From: Propionibacteriales bacterium
Lineage (GTDB): Bacteria; Actinomycetota; Actinomycetes; Propionibacteriales; Nocardioidaceae
DNA: 55,822 nucleotides
Reading direction: 5' to 3'
Assembly: GCA_026392455.1 (NCBI GenBank)
Contig: JAPLCB010000005.1
Location: 1 to 55,822, forward strand
Shown here: positions 13,238 to 21,550 of the stretch, in pieces
Layout: each line of letters begins with the position of its first letter
Position numbering within the stretch: position 1 is the first letter of the stretch
Notes under the pieces: generated by a model
Seen by the model: only the letters and a program-made list of their open reading frames with translations
The model's database searches: none
Told to the model about the DNA's origin: nothing
Position numbers and translations under genes: made by a program

Positions 13238-13996
13238 TTGGCAGGCAGTCACCGCGCGACGCACCCCAAGGAGCCGGTGGCGCGCTCCGGGCACCCGTCA
13301 CGGAAGAAGGCCCCGGCGCGCCTGTCCCGGCGGAGCGTCGCGATCGCGGCGGGGGTAGCCCTGCTGCCGGCCCTCTGGCTCGGTAGCCAGAAGGTGCTCG
13401 ACGACGGCACCGGCGGCGGCTCCAACGACAAGCCGATCCCGGACGTCACGTCGACCCGGACGCCGAGCGGCTCCCCGACGCCGTCCGCCGCCGCCACGAC
13501 ACCCTCCCGGCCCGCGACCACGGCTGCGCCGGCACTGACCCGCATCGCCGCCTCCGGTCCCCGCCGGCTGACCGTGCGCGGCCTCGACGTCGGTTTCGAC
13601 GACTCGATCGAAGCCCGCTCCGGCGGTTTCCAAGCGGCGAGCACCGCCGAGGCGGCCCGCTGGGGCTCCCGCGGAACGCCCGCCAGCCCCGGCACCGACA
13701 CCGTCTTCCTGATCGGCAAGGTCTACACCCGGGGGGCGAGTGCGTTCGCCGGCCTCACCGGGGTCAGGACCGGTGACGTGATCACCCTGCGGACCCAGAG
13801 CGGAGCCGTCCTGCGGTACACCGTCACGAGCTCGACGCCGCGCCCCGCATCCGGCCTGCTGAGGAGGCCTGAGTTCACCCAGGAGAAGCCCGGCCGGCTG
13901 GTGCTGGTCGGGATCCTGTTCGACCGACGCGACGACCAGCGCACCGGGAAGTACCAGGTCGTCGTCGCCCAGCTGACCGGCGCCCAGAAGGGCTAG
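13238..13996 (+). CDS. membrane-anchored sortase-fold protein lacking catalytic His and Cys
   Basis: About 252 residues if read from TTG 13238, which has AGGA six bases upstream; GTG 13277 is an alternative. Layout: short basic cytoplasmic part, one TM helix (about 33-50, RRSVAIAAGVALLPALWLG), a Ser/Thr/Pro-rich stalk (about 65-100), then a sortase-like beta domain. Compared by eye with the class F sortase at 45042, RLVLVTC becomes RLVLVGI (position 226) and TGH becomes IGK (position 161), so both the nucleophile Cys and the catalytic His are gone. Probably an extracytoplasmic non-enzymatic binder; L,D-transpeptidase is unlikely, no such motif. Divergent from argC; its TAG interlocks with the pheT stop. 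Confidence 0.6.
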   Translation: MAGSHRATHPKEPVARSGHPSRKKAPARLSRRSVAIAAGVALLPALWLGSQKVLDDGTGGGSNDKPIPDVTSTRTPSGSPTPSAAATTPSRPATTAAPALTRIAASGPRRLTVRGLDVGFDDSIEARSGGFQAASTAEAARWGSRGTPASPGTDTVFLIGKVYTRGASAFAGLTGVRTGDVITLRTQSGAVLRYTVTSSTPRPASGLLRRPEFTQEKPGRLVLVGILFDRRDDQRTGKYQVVVAQLTGAQKG

Positions 13997-16491
13997 CGCT
14001 GGACGGCGCCGTGCCGGACAGCGGCAAGCGCCACCGCTGCGTCCCGAGCAGCCCCCGTGTCCGCCTCGGTCAGGGTCCGGTCCGGCGCCCGGAAGCGCAG
14101 CGCGAACGCCAACGAACGCTGGCCGTCGCCGATCTGGGCTCCGGTGTAGACGTCGAAGAGCCGGACCGACTCGCACAGCGGACCCGCACCCTCGCGGAGC
14201 GTCCTGGCGACCGCGGCCGCCGGGACGTCCGCGGCGACCACCAGGGCCACGTCCTCCTTCGCGACCGGGAAGGTCGAGAAGTCGGGGGCCGGGACGATCA
14301 GCACGGCCTGCGCGATCAGCGCCGAGAGGTTGACCTCCGCCGCAGCCGTCCGGACCGGGACGCCGGTCGCGGCGCAGACCCGCGGGTGCAGCTCACCGGC
14401 ATGGCCCAGGCTGACGGGACCGTCGGCGGTCTCCACCAGGATCTCCGCGCACCGTCCCGGGTGCCAGGGGGCCTGGCTGGCTGCGCGCACGACGACCTCG
14501 ACGCCGAGTGCCAGAGCAACCCGGCGGACACCCTCGACGGCGTCGGACCAGGCCGCCTTGCGACCCTCCCCCCACCAGCCGGACAGCTCGACCTCGCCGG
14601 CCAGGGCCAGCACCAGGTGCAGCGGCTGGTCCGGGAGCGCTGCGTTCAGCTCGGCCCACTCGGCCTCGGTCGGACGTCGGTCGACCGCCAGGATCGGCGC
14701 GACGGCACCGACGTGCGGGAAGGTGACGGGAGCCGCTTCGAAGAGGGCCACGTCGGTGGTGCCCCGGCCGACGTTCCGCGCCAGCGCCTCGAGCACCCCG
14801 GGCAGCAGCGTGGTGGTCATCAACGGAGCCTCGTTCGAGAGCGGGTTCGCCAACCGCAGGGCGGTCCGGCGGACGTCGTCCTCGGGGATCGACAGCGCAT
14901 CGAAGGCCTGCTCGCCGACGAACGGGAAGGTCAGCACCTCGACGTACCCGGCCCCGGCGAGAGTACGTCCGACCCGCCGCCGCAACAGCTGCTCACTGGT
15001 CAGCCCGCGTCCGGCCGGCGCGGGCGGGAGCACGGACGGCACCGTGTCGTACCCGACGATCCGGGCTACCTCCTCGACCAGGTCGAACGGGTCGGTGATG
15101 TCCGGGCGCCACGGCGGCGGTACGACGGTGAGCTCGGACGAACCGCTCGCACGGTCGACCCGGCACCCGACGGCCTCCAGGTGCGCGACCGTCGTCTCCG
15201 CGGAGATCTCCATGCCGGTGATCCGGGCCGGGAGGTCCGCCGAGATCGTCACCGTGGGCTGCTCCGGCGCCGTGCCGACCTTGGTGACACCGGCGTCGGC
15301 GGTCGCGCCGCCCAGCTCGACGAGCAGCTCGACCACCCGGTCGGCAGCCGCCTCACCGATGGTCGGGTCGACCCCGCGCTCGTTGCGCTTGCCCGCCTCC
15401 GAGGTCAGCTTGTGGCGCTTGCCGGTGCGGAACATCGCCACCGGGTTCCACGAGGCGACCTCGACCAGGATGCTGGTGGTGGTCGCCGAGATCTCGGTGG
15501 TCTCGCCACCCATCACTCCCCCGAGGCCGATCGGTCCCGAGTCGTCGGTGACGACCAGGTCCTCGGCTGCCAGGGTTCGCTCGGCACCGTCGAGGGTGGT
15601 GAGCTTCTCCCCGGCAGTCGCGCGTCGCACCCGGATCGGACCGGTGAGCTTGTCGGCGTCGTAGCCGTGGATCGGGTGCCCGAGCTCGAGCATCACGTAG
15701 TTGGTGATGTCGACGGCCAGCGAGATCGGCCGCATCCCGGCGTGCTGGATCCGACGGGCCATCCACCGCGGGGTGGTCGCCGCCGGGTCGAAGCCGGAGA
15801 CGGTCCGCGCCACGAAGACCGGGCAGCCGTCGAGGTCGTCGATGACCACCGGGTAGCCGTCGGCGTTCGGGGCGGGGGTCTGCCGCAGGGCCGGATCGGT
15901 GTACGCGCCACCGGTAGCCAGCGCCGCCTCGCGAGCCACCCCGCGCAGGGAGAGCGCGTAGGCACGGTCGGGGTTGATCTCGAACTCGATGACGTCGTCG
16001 TCCAGGAGAAGGTAGTCGCGCACGCTGTCGCCAGGAGCGCCGGCGTCCGGCGGCAGCACGATGATTCCGTCGTGGTCGTCGCCCAGGCCGAGCTCACGGG
16101 CCGAGCAGATCATCCCGGCGCTCAGGTGCCCGTAGGTCTTCCGCTCGGAGATCTCGAAGCCACCGGGCAGCACGCCACCGGGCAGAACCACGACGACCAG
16201 GTCGCCGGGTGCGAAGTTGTGCGCACCGCAGACGATGCCCTGCGGCTCACCGGTGCCGTTCGCTGCTCCGACGTCGACGGTGCACCAGTTGATCGTCTTG
16301 CCGTTCTTCTGCGGTTCCGGCACCTGGGTCAGGACCCGGCCGATCACCAACGGGCCGGTGACGTCCGCGCCGGGCTTCTCCAGCGCCTCGAGCTTGAGAC
16401 CGAGCGTGGTCAGGCGCGCGGCGAGGTCGTCGACGGTCACGTCGGCGGGCAGGTCCACGAAGTCGCGGATCCAGGACAGGGCGGCTTTCAT
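13993..16491 (-). CDS. pheT: phenylalanyl-tRNA synthetase beta subunit
   Basis: 832 residues from ATG 16491 (MKAALSWIRDFVDLPADVTVDDLAARL), normal for the family. Forms the alpha2-beta2 enzyme with PheS. In order: N-terminal tRNA-binding OB fold (about 40-155), B3/B4 editing domain (about 210-390, NPDRAYALSLRGVAREAA), B5 (about 405-475), catalytic-like core, and the FDX-ACB anticodon-binding domain at the end (FSTFPVAKEDVALVV...LFDVYTGAQIGDGQRSLAFALRFRAPDRTLTE). The ATG overlaps the pheS stop by one base. The stop shares the palindrome CTAG with the convergent gene ending at 13996. Confidence 0.97.
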   Translation of the reverse strand: MKAALSWIRDFVDLPADVTVDDLAARLTTLGLKLEALEKPGADVTGPLVIGRVLTQVPEPQKNGKTINWCTVDVGAANGTGEPQGIVCGAHNFAPGDLVVVVLPGGVLPGGFEISERKTYGHLSAGMICSARELGLGDDHDGIIVLPPDAGAPGDSVRDYLLLDDDVIEFEINPDRAYALSLRGVAREAALATGGAYTDPALRQTPAPNADGYPVVIDDLDGCPVFVARTVSGFDPAATTPRWMARRIQHAGMRPISLAVDITNYVMLELGHPIHGYDADKLTGPIRVRRATAGEKLTTLDGAERTLAAEDLVVTDDSGPIGLGGVMGGETTEISATTTSILVEVASWNPVAMFRTGKRHKLTSEAGKRNERGVDPTIGEAAADRVVELLVELGGATADAGVTKVGTAPEQPTVTISADLPARITGMEISAETTVAHLEAVGCRVDRASGSSELTVVPPPWRPDITDPFDLVEEVARIVGYDTVPSVLPPAPAGRGLTSEQLLRRRVGRTLAGAGYVEVLTFPFVGEQAFDALSIPEDDVRRTALRLANPLSNEAPLMTTTLLPGVLEALARNVGRGTTDVALFEAAPVTFPHVGAVAPILAVDRRPTEAEWAELNAALPDQPLHLVLALAGEVELSGWWGEGRKAAWSDAVEGVRRVALALGVEVVVRAASQAPWHPGRCAEILVETADGPVSLGHAGELHPRVCAATGVPVRTAAAEVNLSALIAQAVLIVPAPDFSTFPVAKEDVALVVAADVPAAAVARTLREGAGPLCESVRLFDVYTGAQIGDGQRSLAFALRFRAPDRTLTEADTGAARDAAVALAAVRHGAVQR

Positions 16492-17612
16492 CAGATTTCC
16501 GTTCCGAACGCGCGGGAGAAGCGGACGTCGCCCTCGAAGAAGCTGCGCAGGTCCTCGACGCCGTGGCGGAACATCAAGGTGCGGTCGATACCGAAGCCGA
16601 AGGCGAAGCCGGTGTAGCGGTCCGGGTCGACGCCGCAGGCAGTGAGGACCCGCGGGTTGACCACACCACAACCACCGAGCTCGATCCAGCCCTCGCCGCG
16701 GCAGGTGCGGCAGGTTCCCTCACCGTTGCCCTCCAGCACGCTGTGGCCGGTCCCTCTGCACACGAAGCAGATCAGGTCCATCTCGGCACTCGGCTCGGTG
16801 AACGGGAAGTACGACGGCCGGAACCGGGTCACCACGCCCTCGCCGAAGAGCGCGGCCAGCATGTGGTCCAGGGAGCCCTTGAGGTGCGCCATCGTGATGC
16901 CTTCGTCGATCACCAGGCCCTCGACCTGGTGGAACATCGGGCTGTGGGTGGCGTCGTACTCGTCGGTCCGGAAGACCCGGCCCGGACAGACCACGTAGAT
17001 CGGTGGGGTCCGGGTCAGCATGGTGCGCGCCTGGACCGGCGAGGTGTGGGTGCGCAGCACCACGTTGTTCTCGGCCGGTTCGGTCCAGAACGTGTCCTGC
17101 ATGGTGCGCGCCGGGTGGTCGGCGCCGAGGTTCAGGGCGTCGAAGTTCAGCCACTCGGCCTCGACCAAGGGCCCCTCGGCGACCTCCCAGCCCATCGCCA
17201 CGAAGATGTCGGCGATCCGCTCGGACATCATCGTGATCGGGTGCCGGGCGCCACGGGGGCTCCGGTCCCAGGGCAGCGTGACGTCGACGGTCTCGGTGAC
17301 CAGCATCAGCTCCTCGGCCTCGACCTCGAGGACCGCCTGCCTGGCGGCGAGCGCTTGGTTCACGGCTCCGCGGGCCTGACCGATCCGCATCCCGGCGTCC
17401 TTCTTGGCCTGCGGGGGCAGTGCGCCGATCTCCCGGTTGGCCAGCCCCAGCGGCGACCGGTCACCTGCGTGGTCGGTGCGGACCTGCTTGAGCGCGTCGA
17501 GGTCGGCGGCCGCTTCGACCGCTGCGAGCGCCTGGTCGCGCATCGCCCAGACCTGCTCCTCCCCGAGCGGGGTCACCTGCACGGGATCGTAGGAGCTGTT
17601 CGGACCGCTCAT
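16491..17612 (-). CDS. pheS: phenylalanyl-tRNA synthetase alpha subunit
   Basis: 373 residues. Class II catalytic subunit charging tRNA-Phe; the N-terminal coiled-coil is residues about 15-100, then the catalytic domain with motif 2 (PGRVFRTDEYDATHSPMFHQVEGLVID) and motif 3 (GFAFGFGIDRTLMFRHGVEDLR). A clear SD (GAGAGG) stands before the ATG and a -10 TAGACT about 30 bases upstream gives a short leader, so no T-box fits. Operon pheS-pheT. Confidence 0.97.
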   Translation of the reverse strand: MSGPNSSYDPVQVTPLGEEQVWAMRDQALAAVEAAADLDALKQVRTDHAGDRSPLGLANREIGALPPQAKKDAGMRIGQARGAVNQALAARQAVLEVEAEELMLVTETVDVTLPWDRSPRGARHPITMMSERIADIFVAMGWEVAEGPLVEAEWLNFDALNLGADHPARTMQDTFWTEPAENNVVLRTHTSPVQARTMLTRTPPIYVVCPGRVFRTDEYDATHSPMFHQVEGLVIDEGITMAHLKGSLDHMLAALFGEGVVTRFRPSYFPFTEPSAEMDLICFVCRGTGHSVLEGNGEGTCRTCRGEGWIELGGCGVVNPRVLTACGVDPDRYTGFAFGFGIDRTLMFRHGVEDLRSFFEGDVRFSRAFGTEI

Positions 17613-17656
17613 GGATGCCTCTCGACGGGGTAAAGACGGGGATGAGTCTAGGTCCG

Positions 17657-18685
17657 TCAGGGCCGTGGGTCCGCCGCGGGCCAGTCGACGGCGATCCGGG
17701 CTCCCCCGCCAGGCGCGTCGCTGATCCGGAGCTCACCCCCGTGCACCCGGACCAGCCCGTTGACGATGTACATGCCCAGGCCCGTCCCACCCCGGGTCCC
17801 GTGCTTCCAGAACTTCGTGAAGATCCGGGCCCGGAGGGCTTCGGGGATGCCTTCACCCTGGTCGTCGACCACCAGACGGAATCCGAGGCGGCCCTGCTCG
17901 ACGGCGACCCGGACGGTGCCCTCGCCGTGCCGTACGGCGTTGTCGACCAGGTTCGTGACCACCTGGACGAACTTGTCGGGGTCAGCAAAGACGGCCGCGC
18001 GCCCCTCGGGCCGGTCGATCTCGATCGTGCGGCTGGTGCCGGAGCGGACCGACTCGGCGACCCGCTCGATCAGCGGACCGGCGTCGAGGTCCCGCCGGTA
18101 CAGCGGCAGCCGGCCGGTGTCGATCCGGGCCACGTCGAGGAGCTCGGTGATCAACCGGGACAACCGCTCGGCGTCGGTGGCCACCGTCGTCAGCATCAGC
18201 TTCTTCTGGTCGTCGTTGAGCTTGTCCCACTTGCTCAGCAGGGTGGTCACGAACCCCTTCACCCCGGTCAACGGAGACCGGAGCTCGTGCGCCACCGTCG
18301 CGACCAGGTCCGAGCGCTCCCGGTCGAGCCGGGCCCGACCGCGGCCCGAACGGATCACCAGACTCACCCGGTCCACCGGTCCCAACGGTTCGCTGCGCGA
18401 CAGCCGGGTCGTGACCAGGACCTCGGATCCGTCCGGGAGCAGCCAGGACTGCTCGGGAATGCCGGTCCGTGTCCTCAGGCCCTCGTAGGGGCAGACCTGC
18501 CCGTACCAGTCGGCCGAATCCTGGTCCTGCAAGGTCAGGGCCTGAGCGAGCTCGGCACCCGGGTGCGCCTGGTCGCCCAGCATGCGTCGCGCGGTCGCGT
18601 TGACCAGCAGCACCCGACCGTCGCCGTCAGCGACCAGCACGCCGTCGGGCAGCTCGTCCCACAGATCGCGCTCGTCAGGGATCAC
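17657..18685 (-). CDS. PAS-containing sensor histidine kinase (orphan, cytoplasmic)
   Basis: 342 residues, start GTG 18683-18685. N-terminal PAS domain (about 5-110: ELPDGVLVADGDGRVLLVNATARRMLG), then a HisKA dimerisation helix with the phospho-acceptor H133 in VAHELRSPLTG, then HATPase_c with the N box (NLVDNAVRHGEG), G1 (DDQGEGIP) and G2 (GGTGLGMYIV). No TM helix, so it senses an internal cue. No response regulator is next to it in the window. TAGCCT lies six bases before the GTG, a leaderless-type start. Same strand as pheS but about 44 bases upstream of it; functional link unlikely. Confidence 0.88.
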   Translation of the reverse strand: MIPDERDLWDELPDGVLVADGDGRVLLVNATARRMLGDQAHPGAELAQALTLQDQDSADWYGQVCPYEGLRTRTGIPEQSWLLPDGSEVLVTTRLSRSEPLGPVDRVSLVIRSGRGRARLDRERSDLVATVAHELRSPLTGVKGFVTTLLSKWDKLNDDQKKLMLTTVATDAERLSRLITELLDVARIDTGRLPLYRRDLDAGPLIERVAESVRSGTSRTIEIDRPEGRAAVFADPDKFVQVVTNLVDNAVRHGEGTVRVAVEQGRLGFRLVVDDQGEGIPEALRARIFTKFWKHGTRGGTGLGMYIVNGLVRVHGGELRISDAPGGGARIAVDWPAADPRP

Positions 18686-18691
18686 GAGTCG

Positions 18692-18800
18692 AGGCTACGT
18701 GAACGAGCGGAGCCGCAAGGAGCTTGCTCCGTTGCCGGCGTAGCGAGGCGCGTTGAGGAGCGCAGCGACGAGCACCGAGGGCCCGAGCTTGCTCGAGGCT
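18692..18800. repeat. REP-like GC-rich hairpin repeat, family 2
   Basis: This gap between a small gene and the histidine kinase is built of short inverted repeats: GGAGCTTGCTCC (about 18719-18730) and CGAGCTTGCTCG (about 18784-18795), separated by a GCGTAGCGAGGCGCGTTGAGG-like stretch. I recognise the unit as a dispersed intergenic repeat of Nocardioides-type genomes that often yields spurious ORF tails; only one copy is in this window, so the repeat nature rests on memory. Confidence 0.45.
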
Positions 18801-18804
18801 AGCG

Positions 18805-18939
18805 TCAGCCTGCGTTGCGGATCAGGAAGGCAGTCTCCGGGTTGGTCCCGCCCTCGGGGTCCGGGACCGGCCGGGTCTCGACCTCGGCCACCGTGTCCTC
18901 CAGCCGTACCGGCGCCGGCAGCCTGGTGTAGTCGGGCAC
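18805..18939 (-). CDS. 44-residue conserved-looking small protein
   Basis: GTG start (18937-18939) directly after the stop of the upstream two-TM gene (TGA-GTG), with GAGGGAG six bases before it. The peptide begins VPDYTRLPAPVRLEDTVAEV and continues with a Pro/Glu-rich stretch, ending TAFLIRNAG. No Cys, no TM helix, acidic. The strong SD, tight coupling and GC-rich third positions support a real gene. I do not recognise a family and assign no function. Confidence 0.6.
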   Translation of the reverse strand: MPDYTRLPAPVRLEDTVAEVETRPVPDPEGGTNPETAFLIRNAG

Positions 18940-19131
18940 TCAGGACTCCCTCTTCCTGAGACCGGCGACCGCGACCAGGACGCCGATCACCATCACGACC
19001 GGTCCGACCACCGCCCAGAGCGTCTCGTCGGTCATCGGCGAACCCTCGAGCCAACCAAGACCCTGAGCGCCCCAGACCCCGCCGATCAGCACCAGCACGA
19101 GCCCGAGCGGGAAGGACCAGGATGACGTCAT
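18940..19131 (-). CDS. small two-helix membrane protein
   Basis: 63 residues from ATG 19131 (MTSSWSFPLGLVLVLIGGVWGAQGLGWLEGSPMTDETLWAVVGPVVMVIGVLVAVAGLRKRES, given here only by its ends in effect: hydrophobic helices at about 7-25 and 39-58). The loop between them holds SPMTDETLW. The ATG overlaps the trmH stop by four bases, so it is co-translated with the methyltransferase; the 44-residue gene follows immediately. Similar short hydrophobic proteins are common beside this methyltransferase in actinobacteria, as far as I recall. Function unknown. Confidence 0.75.
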   Translation of the reverse strand: MTSSWSFPLGLVLVLIGGVWGAQGLGWLEGSPMTDETLWAVVGPVVMVIGVLVAVAGLRKRES

Positions 19132-19946
19132 GTCCCTACGGTGCCACGGGCCTGGGCACTCGCATAGAGGCACACCGCTGCCGCGGTCGCCAGGTTGAGG
19201 CTCTCGGCGCGGCCGTAGATCGGGATCGAGACCCGGCCGTCGGCCGCCGCAGCGAGCTCGGCAGGAAGCCCCCGGGCCTCGTTGCCGAACAGCCACGCGA
19301 TCTTGCCGGTCAAGCGGTCGGCATCCGCGAACAGGTCGAGCTCACCGGCACCGTCCGCTGCGAGCACCCGGTAGCCGGCGGCCTGCACCGTGGCCACGGC
19401 GTCGAGGGCCTCGACCCCGGTGGCGATCGGGAGGTGGAAGAGCGAGCCGACCGTGGCGCGGACGGTCTTGTCGTTGTAGGGGTCGACACTGGTGCCGGCC
19501 AGGACCACCAGCCCGGCGCCGGCGGCGTCCGCGGTCCTGATGATGGTGCCGGCGTTGCCCGGGTCGCGGACGTCCGCGCAGATCACCACGACCTCGCCCG
19601 CCAGGACGTCGACCAGCGGCCTGTCGACGTACCGGCAGACCGCGACGATGCCCTGGGGCGTTTGGGCGCCCGACAGCGAGGCAACGGCGTCGACGTCGGC
19701 GAGGTGAACCGGAACCCCGAGGCCGCCCAGCAGGTCTCGGTGAGCCTCGGCGGCCTCAGTGGTCGCGAAGACCTCGACCAGGCAGCCCGGGACGTGGGCA
19801 GCCTCCGCGACGGTCTTCCAGCCTTCGGCAAGGAAAAGCCGCCGCTCGGAGCGATCCGAGCGGCGGCCGAGCTTCCTGGCCTCCTTGATGCGGCCGCTCG
19901 TCTTGGTGAGGAGCGGGACCGCGGAGAGGTGACCCAGAGAATTCAA
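19128..19946 (-). CDS. TrmH/SpoU-family RNA 2'-O-methyltransferase
   Basis: 272 residues. SPOUT enzyme with the three knot motifs: NAGTIIRTADAAGA (motif 1), WLFGNEARGLP (motif 2), and IPIYGRAESLNLATAAAVCLYA (motif 3, SAM-binding). An N-terminal substrate-binding domain of about 110 residues is the L30e-like type. Methylates a ribose in rRNA or tRNA; the target cannot be told from sequence, though 23S rRNA is usual for this neighbourhood. The start is probably TTG 19946, nine bases after the rplT stop, without a clear SD. Part of the infC-rpmI-rplT operon. Confidence 0.9.
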   Translation of the reverse strand: MNSLGHLSAVPLLTKTSGRIKEARKLGRRSDRSERRLFLAEGWKTVAEAAHVPGCLVEVFATTEAAEAHRDLLGGLGVPVHLADVDAVASLSGAQTPQGIVAVCRYVDRPLVDVLAGEVVVICADVRDPGNAGTIIRTADAAGAGLVVLAGTSVDPYNDKTVRATVGSLFHLPIATGVEALDAVATVQAAGYRVLAADGAGELDLFADADRLTGKIAWLFGNEARGLPAELAAAADGRVSIPIYGRAESLNLATAAAVCLYASAQARGTVGT

Positions 19947-19955
19947 CGCAGACGA

Positions 19956-20339
19956 TCAGGCGTTGGCCGGAGCGTTGACGTCCTCGGGCAGCGCAGCCTT
20001 CGCGACCTCGACCAGCGCGACGAACGCGGCGTGGTCGTTGACGGCCAGGTCGGCGATGATCTTCCGGTCGACCTCGACACCCGCGAGCGTGAGGCCCTGG
20101 ATGAAGCGGTTGTAGGTCAGGCCCTGCTCCCGGACACCGGCGTTGATCCGCTGGATCCAGAGCTTGCGGAACTCGCCCTTCTTCTTGCGGCGGTCGTTGT
20201 AGCTGTAGACCAGCGAGTGGGTGACCTGCTCCTTGGCCTTGCGGTACAGGCGCGAGCGCTGTCCGCGGTAGCCGGAGGCGCGTTCGAGAACTACCCGGCG
20301 CTTCTTCTGGGCGTTTACCGCCCGCTTGACGCGTGCCAT
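19956..20339 (-). CDS. rplT: 50S ribosomal protein L20
   Basis: 127 residues, full length. Begins [38 protein letters not shown] and contains the family signature [19 protein letters not shown] (about 70-88). Binds 23S rRNA early in 50S assembly. In many bacteria L20 represses its own operon by binding the leader or an internal mRNA site; the infC leader here is a candidate target. Confidence 0.98.
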   Translation of the reverse strand: MARVKRAVNAQKKRRVVLERASGYRGQRSRLYRKAKEQVTHSLVYSYNDRRKKKGEFRKLWIQRINAGVREQGLTYNRFIQGLTLAGVEVDRKIIADLAVNDHAAFVALVEVAKAALPEDVNAPANA

Positions 20340-20391
20340 CTTGTGTTACTCCTTCGGGAAAATCTTGAGCAGAGTTGGTAGCTCGATGGCC

Positions 20392-20586
20392 TTAGAGACC
20401 GAGCAGCTTCTTGGCGCGGGGAACGTCGGCCTTGGCGACCTCGGTGGTCCCCGACAGGCGCCGCTTCACCTTGGAGGACTGCTTCTCCAGGTTGTGGCGC
20501 AGGCCGGCCTTCTGGCGACGGATCTTGCCCGTACCGGTGACCCGGAACCGCTTGCTGGCTCCGGAGTGGGTCTTGTTCTTCGGCAT
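20392..20586 (-). CDS. rpmI: 50S ribosomal protein L35
   Basis: 64 residues, [34 protein letters not shown], the standard L35 sequence pattern. Good SD AAGGAA ahead of the ATG. Fifteen bases after infC and 52 before rplT. Confidence 0.98.
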   Translation of the reverse strand: MPKNKTHSGASKRFRVTGTGKIRRQKAGLRHNLEKQSSKVKRRLSGTTEVAKADVPRAKKLLGL

Positions 20587-20601
20587 CTGTGTTTCCTTCT
20601 C

Positions 20602-21282
20602 TCAGGCTTCGATCTCAGGATCGAGGTTCTCTGAACGCTTACGTTCTTTCTTCTGCGCGGCAGGTCCGGTGTGCGAAGCCTTGATCTCGGCCTCGATCTC
20701 TGCCTGCTCGGCGGCCTTCTCGGCCGCGGCCTCGACCTTCTCGGCCTTGACCTCCGCCTTGGCTTCCGCCTTCTTCTTGTGCGGACCCAGGACCATGATC
20801 ATGTTGCGACCGTCCTGCTTGGGCGAGGACTCCACGAAGCCCAGCTCGGTGACGTCCTCGGCCAGCTTCTGCAGCAACCGGAAGCCCAGCTCGGGACGGT
20901 GCTGCTCGCGACCACGGAACATGATCGTGATCTTGACCTTGTCACCGGAGCGGAGGAAGCGGACGACGTGACCCTTCTTGGTCTCGTAGTCGTGCGCGTC
21001 GATCTTCGGTCGGAGCTTCATCTCCTTGATGACCACGTTCGTCTGGTTCCGGCGAGCCTCACGGGCCTTCTGGGCGTTCTCGTACTTGAACTTCCCGTAG
21101 TCCATGAGCTTGCAGACCGGCGGCCGGCCCTGCGGAGCGATCTCGACGAGGTCGAGGTCCGCTTCCTGGGCAAGCTTCAGCGCCTGGTCGGTCGGCACGA
21201 TGCCGACGGTCTCACCGTTGGGGCCAACGAGCCGGACCTCGGGAACCCGAATCCGGTCGTTGATGCGCAGCTCTGTGCTGAT
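20602..21282 (-). CDS. infC: translation initiation factor IF-3 with an ATC start codon
   Basis: 226 residues when read from ATC at 21280-21282: (M)[27 protein letters not shown] perfect AGGAGG (21287-21292) lies four bases upstream. No ATG/GTG/TTG gives the conserved RINDRIR N terminus; the first GTG (21196-21198) would delete 28 conserved residues. Rare start codons on infC are a known autoregulatory device, because IF-3 itself rejects them. N domain about 1-80 ([21 protein letters not shown]), C domain about 85-170 ([20 protein letters not shown]...), then a 45-residue Ala/Glu/Lys tail typical of actinobacteria. Prevents premature 30S-50S joining and proofreads initiation. Confidence 0.95.
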   Translation of the reverse strand: MSTELRINDRIRVPEVRLVGPNGETVGIVPTDQALKLAQEADLDLVEIAPQGRPPVCKLMDYGKFKYENAQKAREARRNQTNVVIKEMKLRPKIDAHDYETKKGHVVRFLRSGDKVKITIMFRGREQHRPELGFRLLQKLAEDVTELGFVESSPKQDGRNMIMVLGPHKKKAEAKAEVKAEKVEAAAEKAAEQAEIEAEIKASHTGPAAQKKERKRSENLDPEIEA

Positions 21283-21515
21283 GTGTCCTCCTGGGTCGTG
21301 TCACTGGGTCGACCACCCGAACACCCCTCACGGACGAAGGGCCTCCACGTCGACACGTGGAAGCCCCTGGAATCAACGAATTCGTCGCACGGACGATCCG
21401 CTGGACCGGACCCGACGACCTTCGAACTCTCTCCCGAACAGCGGAGCGAGCGGTCGATGCGGGTGGGAGGAGGCCTCCACTTGTCAGATCGGGCACCGGA
21501 GCGCCTGATCGGTCA
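21283..21515 (-). promoter_or_regulatory. infC 5' leader with stem-loop and anti-SD element
   Basis: From the predicted transcription start near 21515 the leader is about 230 bases and contains no gene. It holds a strong stem-loop at 21339-21366 (GGGC..CCACGT-loop-ACGTGG..GCCC) some 50 bases before the SD. At 21468-21473 it holds CCTCCT on the sense strand, the exact complement of the infC AGGAGG SD at 21287-21292. A long-range switch or L20/IF-3 control element is plausible but inferred; it is not an obvious copy of the Bacillus L20 leader. Confidence 0.5.
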
Positions 21516-21521
21516 TCCCCC

Positions 21522-21550
21522 AGGGTACAGGCTCCGAGCGTCCTGGTCAC
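21522..21550 (-). promoter_or_regulatory. infC operon promoter
   Basis: Minus strand: -35 GTGACC (21545-21550), exactly 17 bases, -10 TACCCT (21522-21527). The -35 overlaps the stop codon of the upstream SseB-family gene. Confidence 0.55.

Noticed and set aside
17613-17656. T-box leader of pheS
   Set aside because: The putative leader is only about 30 bases and lacks any T-box sequence; tyrS also shows none.
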